Assembly: GCF_001056295.1 (NCBI RefSeq)
Contig: NZ_JVMD01000021.1
Location: 1-49,418, forward strand
Length of the DNA: 49,418 nt
Source: Corynebacterium halotolerans
Lineage (GTDB): Bacteria; Actinomycetota; Actinomycetes; Mycobacteriales; Mycobacteriaceae
Direction of reading: 5' to 3'
Below, one piece after another: positions 24,266 through 35,029 of this stretch (position 1 is the first letter of the stretch; the number at the start of each line of letters is the position of its first letter). The notes under the pieces were generated by a model. That model did not search any database. It was not told where the DNA came from and saw only the letters and a list, made by a program, of their open reading frames with translations. The translations under genes were made by a program, and so were the position numbers.

Positions 24266-25626
24266 CGCGCCGGCATGACCTCGCGGGTCGAGCGGCCGGT
24301 GTAGGCGGCAACGACCTCGCGGACGCCCGGGCGCAGCTGCTTGAGCAGCCGCAGGCCGGTGCGCAGGCCGCGGCGCGGGTTGGCCGAGGCGTCGAGCTGC
24401 GCCTCCACCTGCGGGTACTTGACGAACGCCTTTTCCGAGCGGACCTCCGGAGCGTTGTCCGGGTCGGCGACCAGGAAACGGTCCGGCAGCGACAGCTTCA
24501 GGATGGTCCGCTGGACCTGCATCAGCTGGCGCGGGAACGAACCCGTGTTGTACGGCAGGTCGTACTCGCGGCAGATCTCCTTGACCTGCTCCGAGATGGC
24601 GGCCAGGCGGTTGGACGGCATGTCCGGGTACAGGTGGTGCTCGATCTGGTAGTTCAGGTTGCCGGACAGCACCGACAGGATGAACCCGCCGTGGAAGTTG
24701 GCGGAGCCGAGCATCTGGCGCAGGTACCACTCCGCCTTGTTCTCGTTGTTGTACTGGTCCTTGGTGAACGTCTCGGCGTCATCCGGGAAGTGGCCGCAGA
24801 AGATCACGGCGTAGGCCCAGACGTTGCGGATCAGGTTCGCCACGGCGTTGCCCTTGGCCACCTCGCCCCAGCGGGGGCCGGCGAGCAGCGGGAACAGCGC
24901 GTAGTCCTTGAGCAGCTGGCGGCCGGACTTCTGGAAGACCTCCATCAGCTGGGGCTTGGCGTCCTCCCACTTCTTCTTGCCGACGAACACCGCCCCCAGC
25001 TCGACGTCGTAGAACGCCACGGCCCACTGGAACAGCGACGCCAGGATGACGTTCTGGATCGGCTGCGTCAGCGTCAGCGGCTTCCACTTCTTGTCGCGGG
25101 TGACGCGCAGGATGCCGTATCCCACGTCGTTGTCCATGCCCAGGACGTTGGTGTACTTGTGGTGCACGTAATTGTGCGAGTGCTTCCAGCCGGACGACGG
25201 GCAGGAGTTGTCCCACTCCCACGTCGACGAGTGGATCTCCGGATCGTTCATCCAGTCCCACTGGCCGTGCATGGTGTTGTGGCCGATCTCCAGGTTCTCC
25301 AGGACCTTGGCCAGGCCCAGCGCGCCGACGCCGGCGAACCACAGGCCCTTGTGGGCGGGCGTGCGCAGGGAGCGCGGCAGCAGGCCGCCCTTGCGGGTCT
25401 TGTAGCCGGCCTTGTCCAGGGCCATGCCCAGGGTCGGGAGCATCAGCAGGCTGCGGCCCGCGACCTCCAGGCCGCGCTGCACGCGGATGAGGGTGCGGAT
25501 GTAGCGGGCGTCCTTCGGCCCCAGGGTCGCGCGGTGCTCCGCGGCGATGGCCTCGAAGCGGCGCCCGATCTCGGCGACGTCTTCCTCGGACAGGTGCGAA
25601 TAGGCCTTGATGTCGGCGATTGCCAT
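24262..25626 (-). CDS. desA3: Membrane acyl-CoA (stearoyl-type) desaturase, DesA3-like
   Basis: The 454-residue product is a di-iron membrane desaturase. The three histidine boxes are HNTMH, HSHNYVHH and QIEHHLYP, with hydrophobic segments between them. The M. tuberculosis counterpart DesA3 (Rv3229c) makes oleic acid from stearoyl-CoA and works with the neighbouring reductase Rv3230c, as found here. The ATG lies 27 bases after the reductase stop, so both are on one mRNA from the palindrome-bearing promoter near 26730. The C-terminal tail is soluble and basic. Confidence 0.93.
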   Translation of the reverse strand: MAIADIKAYSHLSEEDVAEIGRRFEAIAAEHRATLGPKDARYIRTLIRVQRGLEVAGRSLLMLPTLGMALDKAGYKTRKGGLLPRSLRTPAHKGLWFAGVGALGLAKVLENLEIGHNTMHGQWDWMNDPEIHSSTWEWDNSCPSSGWKHSHNYVHHKYTNVLGMDNDVGYGILRVTRDKKWKPLTLTQPIQNVILASLFQWAVAFYDVELGAVFVGKKKWEDAKPQLMEVFQKSGRQLLKDYALFPLLAGPRWGEVAKGNAVANLIRNVWAYAVIFCGHFPDDAETFTKDQYNNENKAEWYLRQMLGSANFHGGFILSVLSGNLNYQIEHHLYPDMPSNRLAAISEQVKEICREYDLPYNTGSFPRQLMQVQRTILKLSLPDRFLVADPDNAPEVRSEKAFVKYPQVEAQLDASANPRRGLRTGLRLLKQLRPGVREVVAAYTGRSTREVMPAR

Positions 25627-25653
25627 GTGTGTGTCTCCGTGTTTCCCGTGTGT

Positions 25654-26694
25654 CTACAGTTCGATTGCGACGTCGCCGGCGGGGACGCAGACGCAGGCGC
25701 GGATGCGCTCGCCGGCTTCATGGGTTTCGCCCGTGCGCAGGTCGCGCGCGGTGCCGTCGGCGAGCTGCTGCACGCAGGTCGCGCAGATTCCCATCCGGCA
25801 GCCGTAAGGCAGCTGGATCCCGGCCTTCTCGCCGGCCTCCAGGATGGTGGTGGCTCCGTCGACCTCGATTTCGCCGCGGCCGGGGAAGCTGACGACGCCG
25901 CCCTGGGCGTCGGTGTTGCCGCGGTCGAGGGTGAAGCGCTCGGTGCGCACGCCGGGCAGGCCGTCCTCCAGCTCGTCGAGCATGGCCGACGGGCCGCAGG
26001 CGTAGGTGGCGCGGTCGGCCACGTCCGGCACGAGCCGCTTGATTTCGTCGATGGACAGGCGGCCGTCGATGCCGGTTTCGCGGACGGTCAGGGCGTACCC
26101 CGGCTGTTCGCGGCTCAGGCGGTCCAGCTCGCCGTCGAAAAGCAGGCCCGCGCGGTCGCGGACCGAATGCAGATGGATGACGTCCTTGATGCCGCCGCGG
26201 CGCTCCAGGTCGCGGAGCATGGACATCACGGGGGTGATGCCGGAACCGGCGGTGATGAACAGCAGCTTCGCCGGCGGCGGCTCCGGCAGGTGGAAATCGC
26301 CGGCCGGCGCGGCCAGGCGCACCACGGTGCCGGGGGTGACGTTGGCGACCAGGTGCTGCGACAGGCGGCCCTGCTCCTGCGCCTTCACCGTGACGGTCAG
26401 CATGCCGTCGGCGGACTGCGGCGCGTTGGTCAGCGAGTAGGAGCGCCACACCAGGCGCCCGTCGACGCGCACGCCGACGCCGATGTACTGGCCGGCGCGG
26501 AAATCGGCCGGGACTCCCCAGCCGGGCTTGATGACCAGCTCGACGACGTCCTCCGCCGGCCGCGACACGCGCTCGATCTGCCCGCGCAGTTCGCGCTTGG
26601 ACCACAGCGGATTGACCAGCCGGGTGTAGTCGTCCGGCATGAGCGGCGTGGACAGGTGACGGAACGCGCCGCGAAGGCGATTGCCAATGCTCAC
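25654..26694 (-). CDS. Ferredoxin-type oxidoreductase partner of the desaturase
   Basis: The 346-residue product passes electrons from NAD(P)H through FAD and a plant-type 2Fe-2S centre to the desaturase. Visible are the FAD-binding WRSYSLTN (about 108-115), the nucleotide-binding ITAGSGITPVMSML, YACGPSAM, and a C-terminal ferredoxin domain with CRMGICATCV plus a later Cys (RACVC). This order (FNR module then ferredoxin) matches Rv3230c. The GTG start at 26694 is supported by AAGGGG five bases upstream. It is first in the operon with desA3. Confidence 0.92.
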   Translation of the reverse strand: MSIGNRLRGAFRHLSTPLMPDDYTRLVNPLWSKRELRGQIERVSRPAEDVVELVIKPGWGVPADFRAGQYIGVGVRVDGRLVWRSYSLTNAPQSADGMLTVTVKAQEQGRLSQHLVANVTPGTVVRLAAPAGDFHLPEPPPAKLLFITAGSGITPVMSMLRDLERRGGIKDVIHLHSVRDRAGLLFDGELDRLSREQPGYALTVRETGIDGRLSIDEIKRLVPDVADRATYACGPSAMLDELEDGLPGVRTERFTLDRGNTDAQGGVVSFPGRGEIEVDGATTILEAGEKAGIQLPYGCRMGICATCVQQLADGTARDLRTGETHEAGERIRACVCVPAGDVAIEL

Positions 26695-26706
26695 CGGTTC
26701 CCCTTT

Positions 26707-26754
26707 CCGTAGATTACGGAAGCGTAGCTTACGGCGGGGTAACTTTTCGGTCAA
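26707..26754 (-). promoter_or_regulatory. Promoter and tandem palindromic operator of the desaturase operon
   Basis: On the minus strand TTGACC (26749-26754) and TAAGCT (26726-26731) form a -35/-10 pair with a 17-base spacer. Two 13-bp elements overlap the -10 and start region: CCGTAGATTACGG (26707-26719, a CCGTA/TACGG palindrome) and GCGTAGCTTACGG (26722-26734), with centres 15 bases apart. This looks like a TetR-type repressor operator placed to block RNA polymerase. The regulator is not in the window. Confidence 0.65.
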
Positions 26755-26802
26755 GCCGGGGAAACGACCGGCGGTGGGGGCGGCCACCCCCGTCGGTACC
26801 GG

Positions 26803-27303
26803 TTACAGCAGATCGACGAGCATGGGCAACTCCGCGGCGTCGTACCAGGCCAGCGGCCGCTCGAGGCAATCCCCCACGGTCAGTTCGGCGTCCTCGTCCC
26901 CCAGGTCGGCGGCGTCGACGGCGGCGATGGCCTTCTCCACCGGCTGCTCCGCGGCCTCCACGTCGACGTGGATGGCGGCGATGTCGTCGCGCGACAGATC
27001 CCCCGACAGCGCGACGACCGCCTCACCCATGTCCGACTTGAGCTCGACCCCATCGTCGGCGACGTCGGCGGCGATCACGACGCGCCGGTGCGGGAACTCG
27101 CCGTCGTACGCCGACAGCAGCCGCAGCGACGCCCGCGAGGCCTCGTCGAAGGCGATGTCCGCCAGCTCCTCGTCGTCGCCCTCCACGTAAAAGTCGCGCA
27201 GGGCCGGCGTCACCGCGAAGGCCCAGCCGCGGCGCGGGACCACCGCGCCGTCGGAAAGCAGCTCGCCGAGCATGCCGAACGTGGCCGGCACGTACACGCG
27301 CAC
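26803..27303 (-). CDS. DUF6912 conserved protein (Rv3231c-type)
   Basis: The 166-residue product begins VRVYVPATFGMLGELL and is rich in acidic residues. It matches the actinobacterial family found next to the desaturase reductase gene in mycobacteria (Rv3231c). I see no catalytic motif or membrane segment, and the function is unknown. The GTG start overlaps the HAD gene stop by one base (TAGTG), implying translational coupling. About 100 bases, containing the desaturase promoter, separate its stop from the reductase gene start. Confidence 0.75.
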   Translation of the reverse strand: MRVYVPATFGMLGELLSDGAVVPRRGWAFAVTPALRDFYVEGDDEELADIAFDEASRASLRLLSAYDGEFPHRRVVIAADVADDGVELKSDMGEAVVALSGDLSRDDIAAIHVDVEAAEQPVEKAIAAVDAADLGDEDAELTVGDCLERPLAWYDAAELPMLVDLL

Positions 27304-27713
27304 TAGAACTCGCCCTCCAGGTCGAACAGGCCCGTGATCTCCACGACCGCACGGTCGAACTGCTGGTAGAACACGCCGACCATGCCGTGCGACACGGCAC
27401 CGTGGATGTTGACGATCGAATCGTCGACCAGCACGCAATCGCGCGCCGGCAGCCCCAGCCGCTCCGCGACGATGTCGAAGACCTCCGGCTCGGGTTTCTC
27501 GGCGCCGACCTCACCCGACAGCACGACGGCGTCGACGAGCCCGTCCTCCTCGAACTTCCGGATCGGATCCGCCCCGGGGCCGCCCGGGTCGTTCGACAGC
27601 ACCGCCAATGCGACGCCGTTGGCTCGGGCGGCGGCCATCAGCTTCCGCCACCGCGCCCGCTCTTCGTCGGTGCCGTCCAGGACACCGCAGTAATCGATGA
27701 TGAGACCACGCAT
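27303..27713 (-). CDS. HAD-family hydrolase (subclass IA-like)
   Basis: A 136-residue, cap-less or small-cap HAD protein. The nucleophile motif is LIIDYCGVLDGT (first Asp present, the +2 position Cys, where this subgroup often has Gly). AVLSND is motif II, EKPEPEVF holds the motif III lysine, and VLVDDSIVNIHGA is motif IV. The reaction is probably phosphate-ester hydrolysis of a small molecule, but no substrate can be named. The loss of Asp at +2 may lower phosphatase activity. The ATG at 27713 directly precedes the family start; the downstream gene is coupled. Confidence 0.82.
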   Translation of the reverse strand: MRGLIIDYCGVLDGTDEERARWRKLMAAARANGVALAVLSNDPGGPGADPIRKFEEDGLVDAVVLSGEVGAEKPEPEVFDIVAERLGLPARDCVLVDDSIVNIHGAVSHGMVGVFYQQFDRAVVEITGLFDLEGEF

Positions 27714-27824
27714 GACCACGAGCGTAGTTGTCCGCGCCGGGTTCCGCCGACCGCCCCGCCGCGCGGCCGCCCCGGCCCGCTGGCACAATGGCCGCGGGGC
27801 GAACGGATCGGGGGATTTCGGGGA

Positions 27825-28265
27825 ATGACGGGGGACATCGGGGAGCTCGCGCCGGTGCGCGGGTTCGAGCTGCTGCGGGGACTGCGGCCGGGCGGCGGGT
27901 CGGAAACCGCGCTTGACGACGGCCGTCCGTCCGGGCCGGGAATGCCGGGATGCGGCGACGCCGCGCGCGCCAGTCTGGCGCAGTCGATGACGGTGATCGT
28001 CGAGGTGCTGGCCGGGCGGCGGCGGCCGCAGGCCCTCTCCCGGGCCTCCATCGACGAGCGGGTGCTCGCCGGGCTGCGCCACCGGCTCCGCGCCGGCGGC
28101 CTGCGGGGCGCGGCGCTGCGTACCCTCCACCCGTCGGGGCGGCCCTGCGGGACCCGCGTCGAATTCGTCGGGTCCTACGCGCACACCGGCCGCGTGCGGG
28201 CCCTGGCCGGCGCGATGATCGACGATGGCCGGGGCTGGACGATCACCGCGCTGCGGTTCATTTAG
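27825..28265 (+). CDS. Rv3235-family protein (DUF6459-like)
   Basis: The 146-residue product has a variable N-terminus, then a conserved C-terminal half: LRTLHPSGRPCGTRVEFVGS (about 99-118) and RVRALAGAMIDDGRGW then TITALRFI at the end. This resembles the actinobacterial Rv3235 family, a small protein of unknown function encoded near secA. A -10-like CACAAT lies at 27784-27789, and GGGG precedes the ATG. It is the only plus-strand gene here, with its stop ten bases from the secA stop. Confidence 0.65.
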   Translation: MTGDIGELAPVRGFELLRGLRPGGGSETALDDGRPSGPGMPGCGDAARASLAQSMTVIVEVLAGRRRPQALSRASIDERVLAGLRHRLRAGGLRGAALRTLHPSGRPCGTRVEFVGSYAHTGRVRALAGAMIDDGRGWTITALRFI

Positions 28266-28274
28266 GGCCGCGGT

Positions 28275-31004
<2,730 letters not shown>

Positions 31005-31085
31005 TGCGGATGGGACCTTTCCGACAGACGACTCATGGCCGCGCCCCAGCCGGGGCGCTCAAGTGCCCCAGTATACGAGCAACCC

Positions 31086-31110
31086 GCACCCCGGGGTGGG
31101 GTACGGGTGC
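31086..31110 (-). terminator. Possible terminator after the membrane-anchored cysteine protein gene
   Basis: GCACCC (31086-31091) pairs with GGGTGC (31105-31110), and the internal palindrome CACCCCGGGGTG offers an alternative fold. It begins 14 bases after the stop at 31124 on the minus strand. There is no T-tract, so support is weak. Confidence 0.35.
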
Positions 31111-31123
31111 TTTACGACGGCGC

Positions 31124-31675
31124 TCAGCCGGCGACGCCGACGAACACGACCGCGTTGTTGCCGCCGGTGCACTTGTACGTCGCGTCCCGGCCGCTCATCG
31201 ACCCCAGGGTGCAGTTCATGGTGTAGGTCTTGTTCGTCGTCGGGCTGTAGGCGCGGACGGTCAGGTGGCTGGCGCCGACGTTGGCCCGCCACACCGCGTC
31301 GGTGACCTTCTTCGCGAACGGGCAGCTGGTGGTCGACGTGCCCGTCACCGCGCCGTTCCCGCAGTATTGGTAGGCGGCGTTGGGCCCCCAGACCGGGCCT
31401 CCCCCGGAATCCCGCTCCCGCTCGCGCACCCGCTCGGTCTCCGTCACCGTTTCCGGGGCGGGCGCGGCGGCGGTGGGCCGGGGCGCCGGCGGCGCCTGCA
31501 TCTCGCCCGAGTCCGCGACGTTCGCCGCGTCGTCCCCGCCGAAGCCTCCCCCGAACGCCATCACCGCGACGACGCCCAGGGCCACCGCCATCACGGCGAC
31601 CAGCGCGATCAACGCGTAGAGCGGGCCGTTCTGCTGTCGCGGCGGCTGCTGGCTCGGATACCACTGCTGGGTCAT
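31124..31675 (-). CDS. Membrane-anchored protein with extracellular four-cysteine domain
   Basis: The 183-residue product has a Pro/Gln-rich cytoplasmic start (MTQQWYPSQQPP), one transmembrane helix (about 20-42), a Pro/Ala/Glu/Arg-rich stalk (about 55-95) and an external C-terminal domain. That domain holds four cysteines: YQYCGNG, TTSCPFAKKV, TMNCTLG and KCTGGNNAVVFV. The TSCPFA...SPTTxKxYxMxC...CTGGNNAVV pattern resembles an actinobacterial module found at the end of membrane-anchored proteins, presumably with two disulfides. No function is known to me. AAAGGGG nine bases upstream supports the ATG. Confidence 0.75.
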   Translation of the reverse strand: MTQQWYPSQQPPRQQNGPLYALIALVAVMAVALGVVAVMAFGGGFGGDDAANVADSGEMQAPPAPRPTAAAPAPETVTETERVRERERDSGGGPVWGPNAAYQYCGNGAVTGTSTTSCPFAKKVTDAVWRANVGASHLTVRAYSPTTNKTYTMNCTLGSMSGRDATYKCTGGNNAVVFVGVAG

Positions 31676-31737
31676 CTCGGGGCCCCTTTCCGTTTCCCCT
31701 TCCATACTAGCCCCGGCGGCGGGACCCCGGGCACGGC

Positions 31738-31777
31738 AAAACCCCCGGCCACCGCCCGAAAGCGGGTGCCGGGGGCG
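31738..31777 (-). terminator. Terminator of hpf
   Basis: A long GC stem (CCCCCGG at 31742-31748 with CCGGGGG at 31769-31775, plus inner pairing of CACCGCCCG with CGGGTG) is followed by TTTT on the minus strand. It begins about 10 bases after the hpf stop. Good rho-independent structure. Confidence 0.85.
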
Positions 31778-31787
31778 TCGCGTGAAA

Positions 31788-32441
31788 CTACTCGGCGTCG
31801 TTCGCCAGGGCGATCATGCCGTAGTCGTAGGCGTGGCGGCGGTACACCACGGACGGGCGGCCGGTGGCCTCGTCGACGAAGAGGTAGAAGTCGTGGCCGA
31901 CGAGCTCCATCTCGGACAGCGCGTCATCGACGGACATCGGGGTGGCCGGGTGCTCCTTGGTGCGCACGACCTTGCCCAGCTGGATCTCCTCGACCTGATC
32001 CTCGTACGGGTCGGCCTTCGGGGCGGTCTCGTTGGCCTCCTCGACCAGGGAAGCCGTGGCCTCGCCCACGGAGATCGGCGCGCGGTGGCCGGAGCGGCTG
32101 ATCTTGCGGCGGGCCTTGACCTTGCGCAGGGAGCGCTCCATCTTGCCCAGGGCGGACTCGAGGGCAGCGTAGAAGCTGTCCTCCTTCGCCTCCGCGCGGG
32201 CCAGGTGGCCCTTGCCGGTGGCGGTGATCTGGATGCGGTCGGAACGATCCGCGCGGCGGGGGTTCGGCTCGTGCTGCAGCTCGACGTGGAAGAACGTCAG
32301 GGTCGGATCGAGGCGCTCAATCTTGGCGAGCTTGCCGTTGACTCGCTCGGCGAAGTGTTCCGGGACCTCCACGTTGCGCCCGGTGATGGTCACCTGGGCA
32401 TTGGGGCTGAGGACCTCGTTGTTGTCAGCAGGTGTCGTCAC
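31788..32441 (-). CDS. hpf: Ribosome hibernation-promoting factor, long form
   Basis: The 217-residue product has the N-terminal S30AE/RaiA domain (AQVTITGRNVEVPEHFAERV to about residue 110), a linker, and the C-terminal dimerisation domain (VVRTKEHPATPMSVDDALSE then GHDFYLFVDEATGRPSVVYR). Long HPF both blocks tRNA sites and joins two 70S ribosomes into 100S dimers in stationary phase. The GTG start is chosen because AGGAAG sits five bases upstream, within GGGAGGTAGGAAGC. It lies between secA and comF, as in mycobacteria. Confidence 0.94.
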   Translation of the reverse strand: MTTPADNNEVLSPNAQVTITGRNVEVPEHFAERVNGKLAKIERLDPTLTFFHVELQHEPNPRRADRSDRIQITATGKGHLARAEAKEDSFYAALESALGKMERSLRKVKARRKISRSGHRAPISVGEATASLVEEANETAPKADPYEDQVEEIQLGKVVRTKEHPATPMSVDDALSEMELVGHDFYLFVDEATGRPSVVYRRHAYDYGMIALANDAE

Positions 32442-32475
32442 TTGCTTCCTACCTCCCGGTATGGCCACCGCCCAT

Positions 32476-32497
32476 CCGTGAGCGGGATTACTCACGG
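32476..32497 (-). promoter_or_regulatory. 7-bp inverted repeat upstream of hpf
   Basis: CCGTGAG (32476-32482) and CTCACGG (32491-32497) are separated by eight bases, 35-56 bases before the hpf GTG. On the minus strand TAATCC in the loop could be a -10. It may be an operator or a leader hairpin; it is not a terminator, having no T-tract. Confidence 0.35.
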
Positions 32498-32612
32498 CGT
32501 CCACGGTGACGCGACTAACTGTGCCTCCAGGATACAGACGCGGTTACCCCCGCGGCCATCAACCTCCCGTACGATTTGACGCGCCCCGCGGCACATCCGG
32601 GGGCAATCGCCC

Positions 32613-33260
32613 CTAGGCGTGCGAAAACACGATCACGCCGTCGACCCGGATGCCCAGCGACGCGAGCACGAGCACGGAATGCGCCGCCGTCGCGCCCGTC
32701 GTCAGCACGTCATCGACGAGCAGGACGGGCCCCGCGACCGTCCCCGACGGCACGATGCGGCCGGCGATGTTGCGGCGCCGGCCGGCGGCCGTGAGCCCCG
32801 CCGAATCCGCCGCCCCCTCGGCCGTCCGCAGCAGGCCCGCCGCCACGCGCGCACCCGGGATGCGGCCGGCTGCGATCCGGCATGCGGCGGCCACCGGGTC
32901 GCCTCCCCGGCGCCGCGCCGCCGAGGCCCGGGTCGGCGCCGGCACCAGCGTCACGGGGCTTTGCGACGGATGCGCCACCGCGCCCTCCGCCGCCAAACGG
33001 AGCACGGCCGCTCCGATCACCGCGCCCATGACGTGGCGGGCCGATTCGTCGCAAAGCTCCTTGGCGGCCAGGACCACCGCCCGCCGGGGCCCCGCGTAGG
33101 ACCCGCAGGACCACGTCGGCGCGGCGACGTGCACCCGCGGCGACAGTCGCACCGGCGGCCGGGCGAACTCGCGGCGGCACTCCGGGCACGGCGGCGGGCC
33201 CGGCGCCCCGCACCCCAGGCAGGCGCGGGGCACGGCGACGTCGGCCAGCTCCCCCCACAT
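32613..33260 (-). CDS. comF: ComF-family phosphoribosyltransferase-like protein
   Basis: The 215-residue product has a zinc ribbon near the N-terminus (CLGCGAPGPPPCPEC, residues about 14-28) and a C-terminal phosphoribosyltransferase fold with the PRPP loop VLLVDDVLTTGAT. VTLVPAPTRASAARRRGGDP matches ComF/GntX proteins. In naturally competent bacteria ComF aids DNA uptake; in actinobacteria its role is unclear. The ATG lies 11 bases after the lpqB stop, so it is probably the last gene of the mtrAB-lpqB transcript. A short GGGGC/GCCCC hairpin (32600-32613) overlaps its stop. Confidence 0.9.
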   Translation of the reverse strand: MWGELADVAVPRACLGCGAPGPPPCPECRREFARPPVRLSPRVHVAAPTWSCGSYAGPRRAVVLAAKELCDESARHVMGAVIGAAVLRLAAEGAVAHPSQSPVTLVPAPTRASAARRRGGDPVAAACRIAAGRIPGARVAAGLLRTAEGAADSAGLTAAGRRRNIAGRIVPSGTVAGPVLLVDDVLTTGATAAHSVLVLASLGIRVDGVIVFSHA

Positions 33261-33271
33261 GCCCGCCGACG

Positions 33272-35029
33272 CTACTCGACGGTCACCGGGGCCGCACGGC
33301 CCTCGACGCCGGGCACGGCCCGCCAGAACTGGGCCTCGCCCTCGCCGGTGACCAGCTCCATCAGGGCGTTGTCGTCGAGCGCGAAGATCTTCGACGACGT
33401 CGCCGACACCACCGCGACCGGCGGGCTGAGGTTCAGCTTCGGCAGCATGTAGTTCACCGAGCCATCCGGGTAGATGCGCCACATCGGGGCGCTGTCGCCG
33501 TAGGCGCCGACGATGATCGTCGAATTCGGCGCCCACGCCAGGGTCACCGGCGTGACCCCGTCCGTCAGCGACAGGCGGCGGGCATTGACCAGCCGCCACG
33601 GGCCGGACTCGGCCTGCTCGATGGTGGCGATCCAGATGTTGCCGCCGGCGATCATGGCCACCTGCGTGCCCGACGGGTCGACGCGCAGCTCGGAAATGCC
33701 GCCGCCGACCTCGGGGATGCCGGAGACGTCGATCTCCTCCACCGCCGGCACCGCGGAGGAATTGCCCACCAGCCGCAGCACGCGGTCGCCGTCGACGACC
33801 GTCCACACCGACGCCGCGTCGGGCGACCAGCTGGGGCGGGTCAGGCTCTTGGCGGACAGCACCCTCTCCGGGGCGACCCCCGCGCGGCCCAGCAACAGCG
33901 ACGATTCGCCCGAGCCGCCGCGGTCGGCGCGGGACACGCCCGCGATCAGGCGAGTGCCGGCCTCGTCGACGCCGATGCCCGCGGACACCAGGACGCGCCC
34001 GCCCTCGGAGGTCCAGCCGGGCAACTTCCGCTGCCCGTTGTCGGTGACCTCCACGACGCCTCCGGTCTCCACCGCGTGCAGCGGCGCGCGGTCGCCGGGG
34101 CCCTTCGTCGGGTCCAGGGTGCGCAGCTCGTCGGAGTCGCGCGTCCACGGCCCCGGGTGCGACTCGACCAGCGGGCGGCCGTCGGCCTCCAGCACCCACG
34201 GCCCGCGCACGTCGGCCGACGCGAGCGTCCACACGATCTGGGCGGCCAGCAACCTGCGCAGCGTCTCGTCGAGGTCGCCGAGGCCGGTCAGCCGGATCAC
34301 CCGGCCCGGACCCTCCTCCTGGCGGCCGACCTCCACCGCGGCCTCCGCCGGGAACGACGACGTCACGCCCGGCATCAGCCTGTTGCGGGGACCGCCGCGC
34401 ATGGTCTTCAGCAGCTCCATGGCGGCGTCGCCGACGCCGCGGTAGATCCACCGATTGTCGGGCACGAGCTGGTTGCCGGACGGGTCGAGGAAGTACACGT
34501 TGCGCGGTGCGTGGCTGTCCAGGAAGGCCTGGCGCTCCAGCAGCACCCCGTCGGGGAGCCGGGCGATGCGCCACTGCCCCTCCTCGTTCATGCGCAGCTC
34601 GACGGAGTCCTCGTACAGCGCCGACTGGGTCTCGTACGCGCCGTTTTTCGCCAGGGCGCCGACGATGGAACCGCGGGTGCCGAAGCTGCGCGCGTCCTCG
34701 TCGCCGCCGCCGTCGCCGATGACGTTGATGCCGTCGACGATCCACCTGCCGGCGTGGGGGTTCCACTTCTCGCGAGCGTCGTCGGTGAGGAACTTCTTCG
34801 CCGCCGCGTAGTCGTCCGTCGGGTGGGCGGAGGCGGCGTAGAAGTCGCGCAGCACCAGGTCGGGGGCCGCGTCGGGGCGCGGCGTGGGCACCTCGATGTC
34901 ATGGGCCGGCGCCTCGAAGGGACGGATGGCCTGGGGCGTGGTGTCGCCCGGCATGGTGGTGCACCCGGAGAGCACCAACGCGGCGGCGCTCGCCGCGGCG
35001 ACGATCGTCTTCCTGGTCCGGCGCATCAT
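33272..35029 (-). CDS. lpqB: Lipoprotein LpqB, accessory to MtrAB
   Basis: The 585-residue product has a lipoprotein signal: RRTRK, a hydrophobic stretch and the lipobox LVLSGC, with the lipidated Cys at about residue 23. A GerMN domain lies in the middle third, followed by a C-terminal LpqB-type beta propeller (for example LRVDPSGTQVAMIAGGN then IWIATIE). In mycobacteria LpqB binds the sensor domain of MtrB and modulates signalling. The first of two adjacent ATGs (35029) overlaps the mtrB stop as ATGA, supporting it as the start. Confidence 0.95.
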   Translation of the reverse strand: MMRRTRKTIVAAASAAALVLSGCTTMPGDTTPQAIRPFEAPAHDIEVPTPRPDAAPDLVLRDFYAASAHPTDDYAAAKKFLTDDAREKWNPHAGRWIVDGINVIGDGGGDEDARSFGTRGSIVGALAKNGAYETQSALYEDSVELRMNEEGQWRIARLPDGVLLERQAFLDSHAPRNVYFLDPSGNQLVPDNRWIYRGVGDAAMELLKTMRGGPRNRLMPGVTSSFPAEAAVEVGRQEEGPGRVIRLTGLGDLDETLRRLLAAQIVWTLASADVRGPWVLEADGRPLVESHPGPWTRDSDELRTLDPTKGPGDRAPLHAVETGGVVEVTDNGQRKLPGWTSEGGRVLVSAGIGVDEAGTRLIAGVSRADRGGSGESSLLLGRAGVAPERVLSAKSLTRPSWSPDAASVWTVVDGDRVLRLVGNSSAVPAVEEIDVSGIPEVGGGISELRVDPSGTQVAMIAGGNIWIATIEQAESGPWRLVNARRLSLTDGVTPVTLAWAPNSTIIVGAYGDSAPMWRIYPDGSVNYMLPKLNLSPPVAVVSATSSKIFALDDNALMELVTGEGEAQFWRAVPGVEGRAAPVTVE

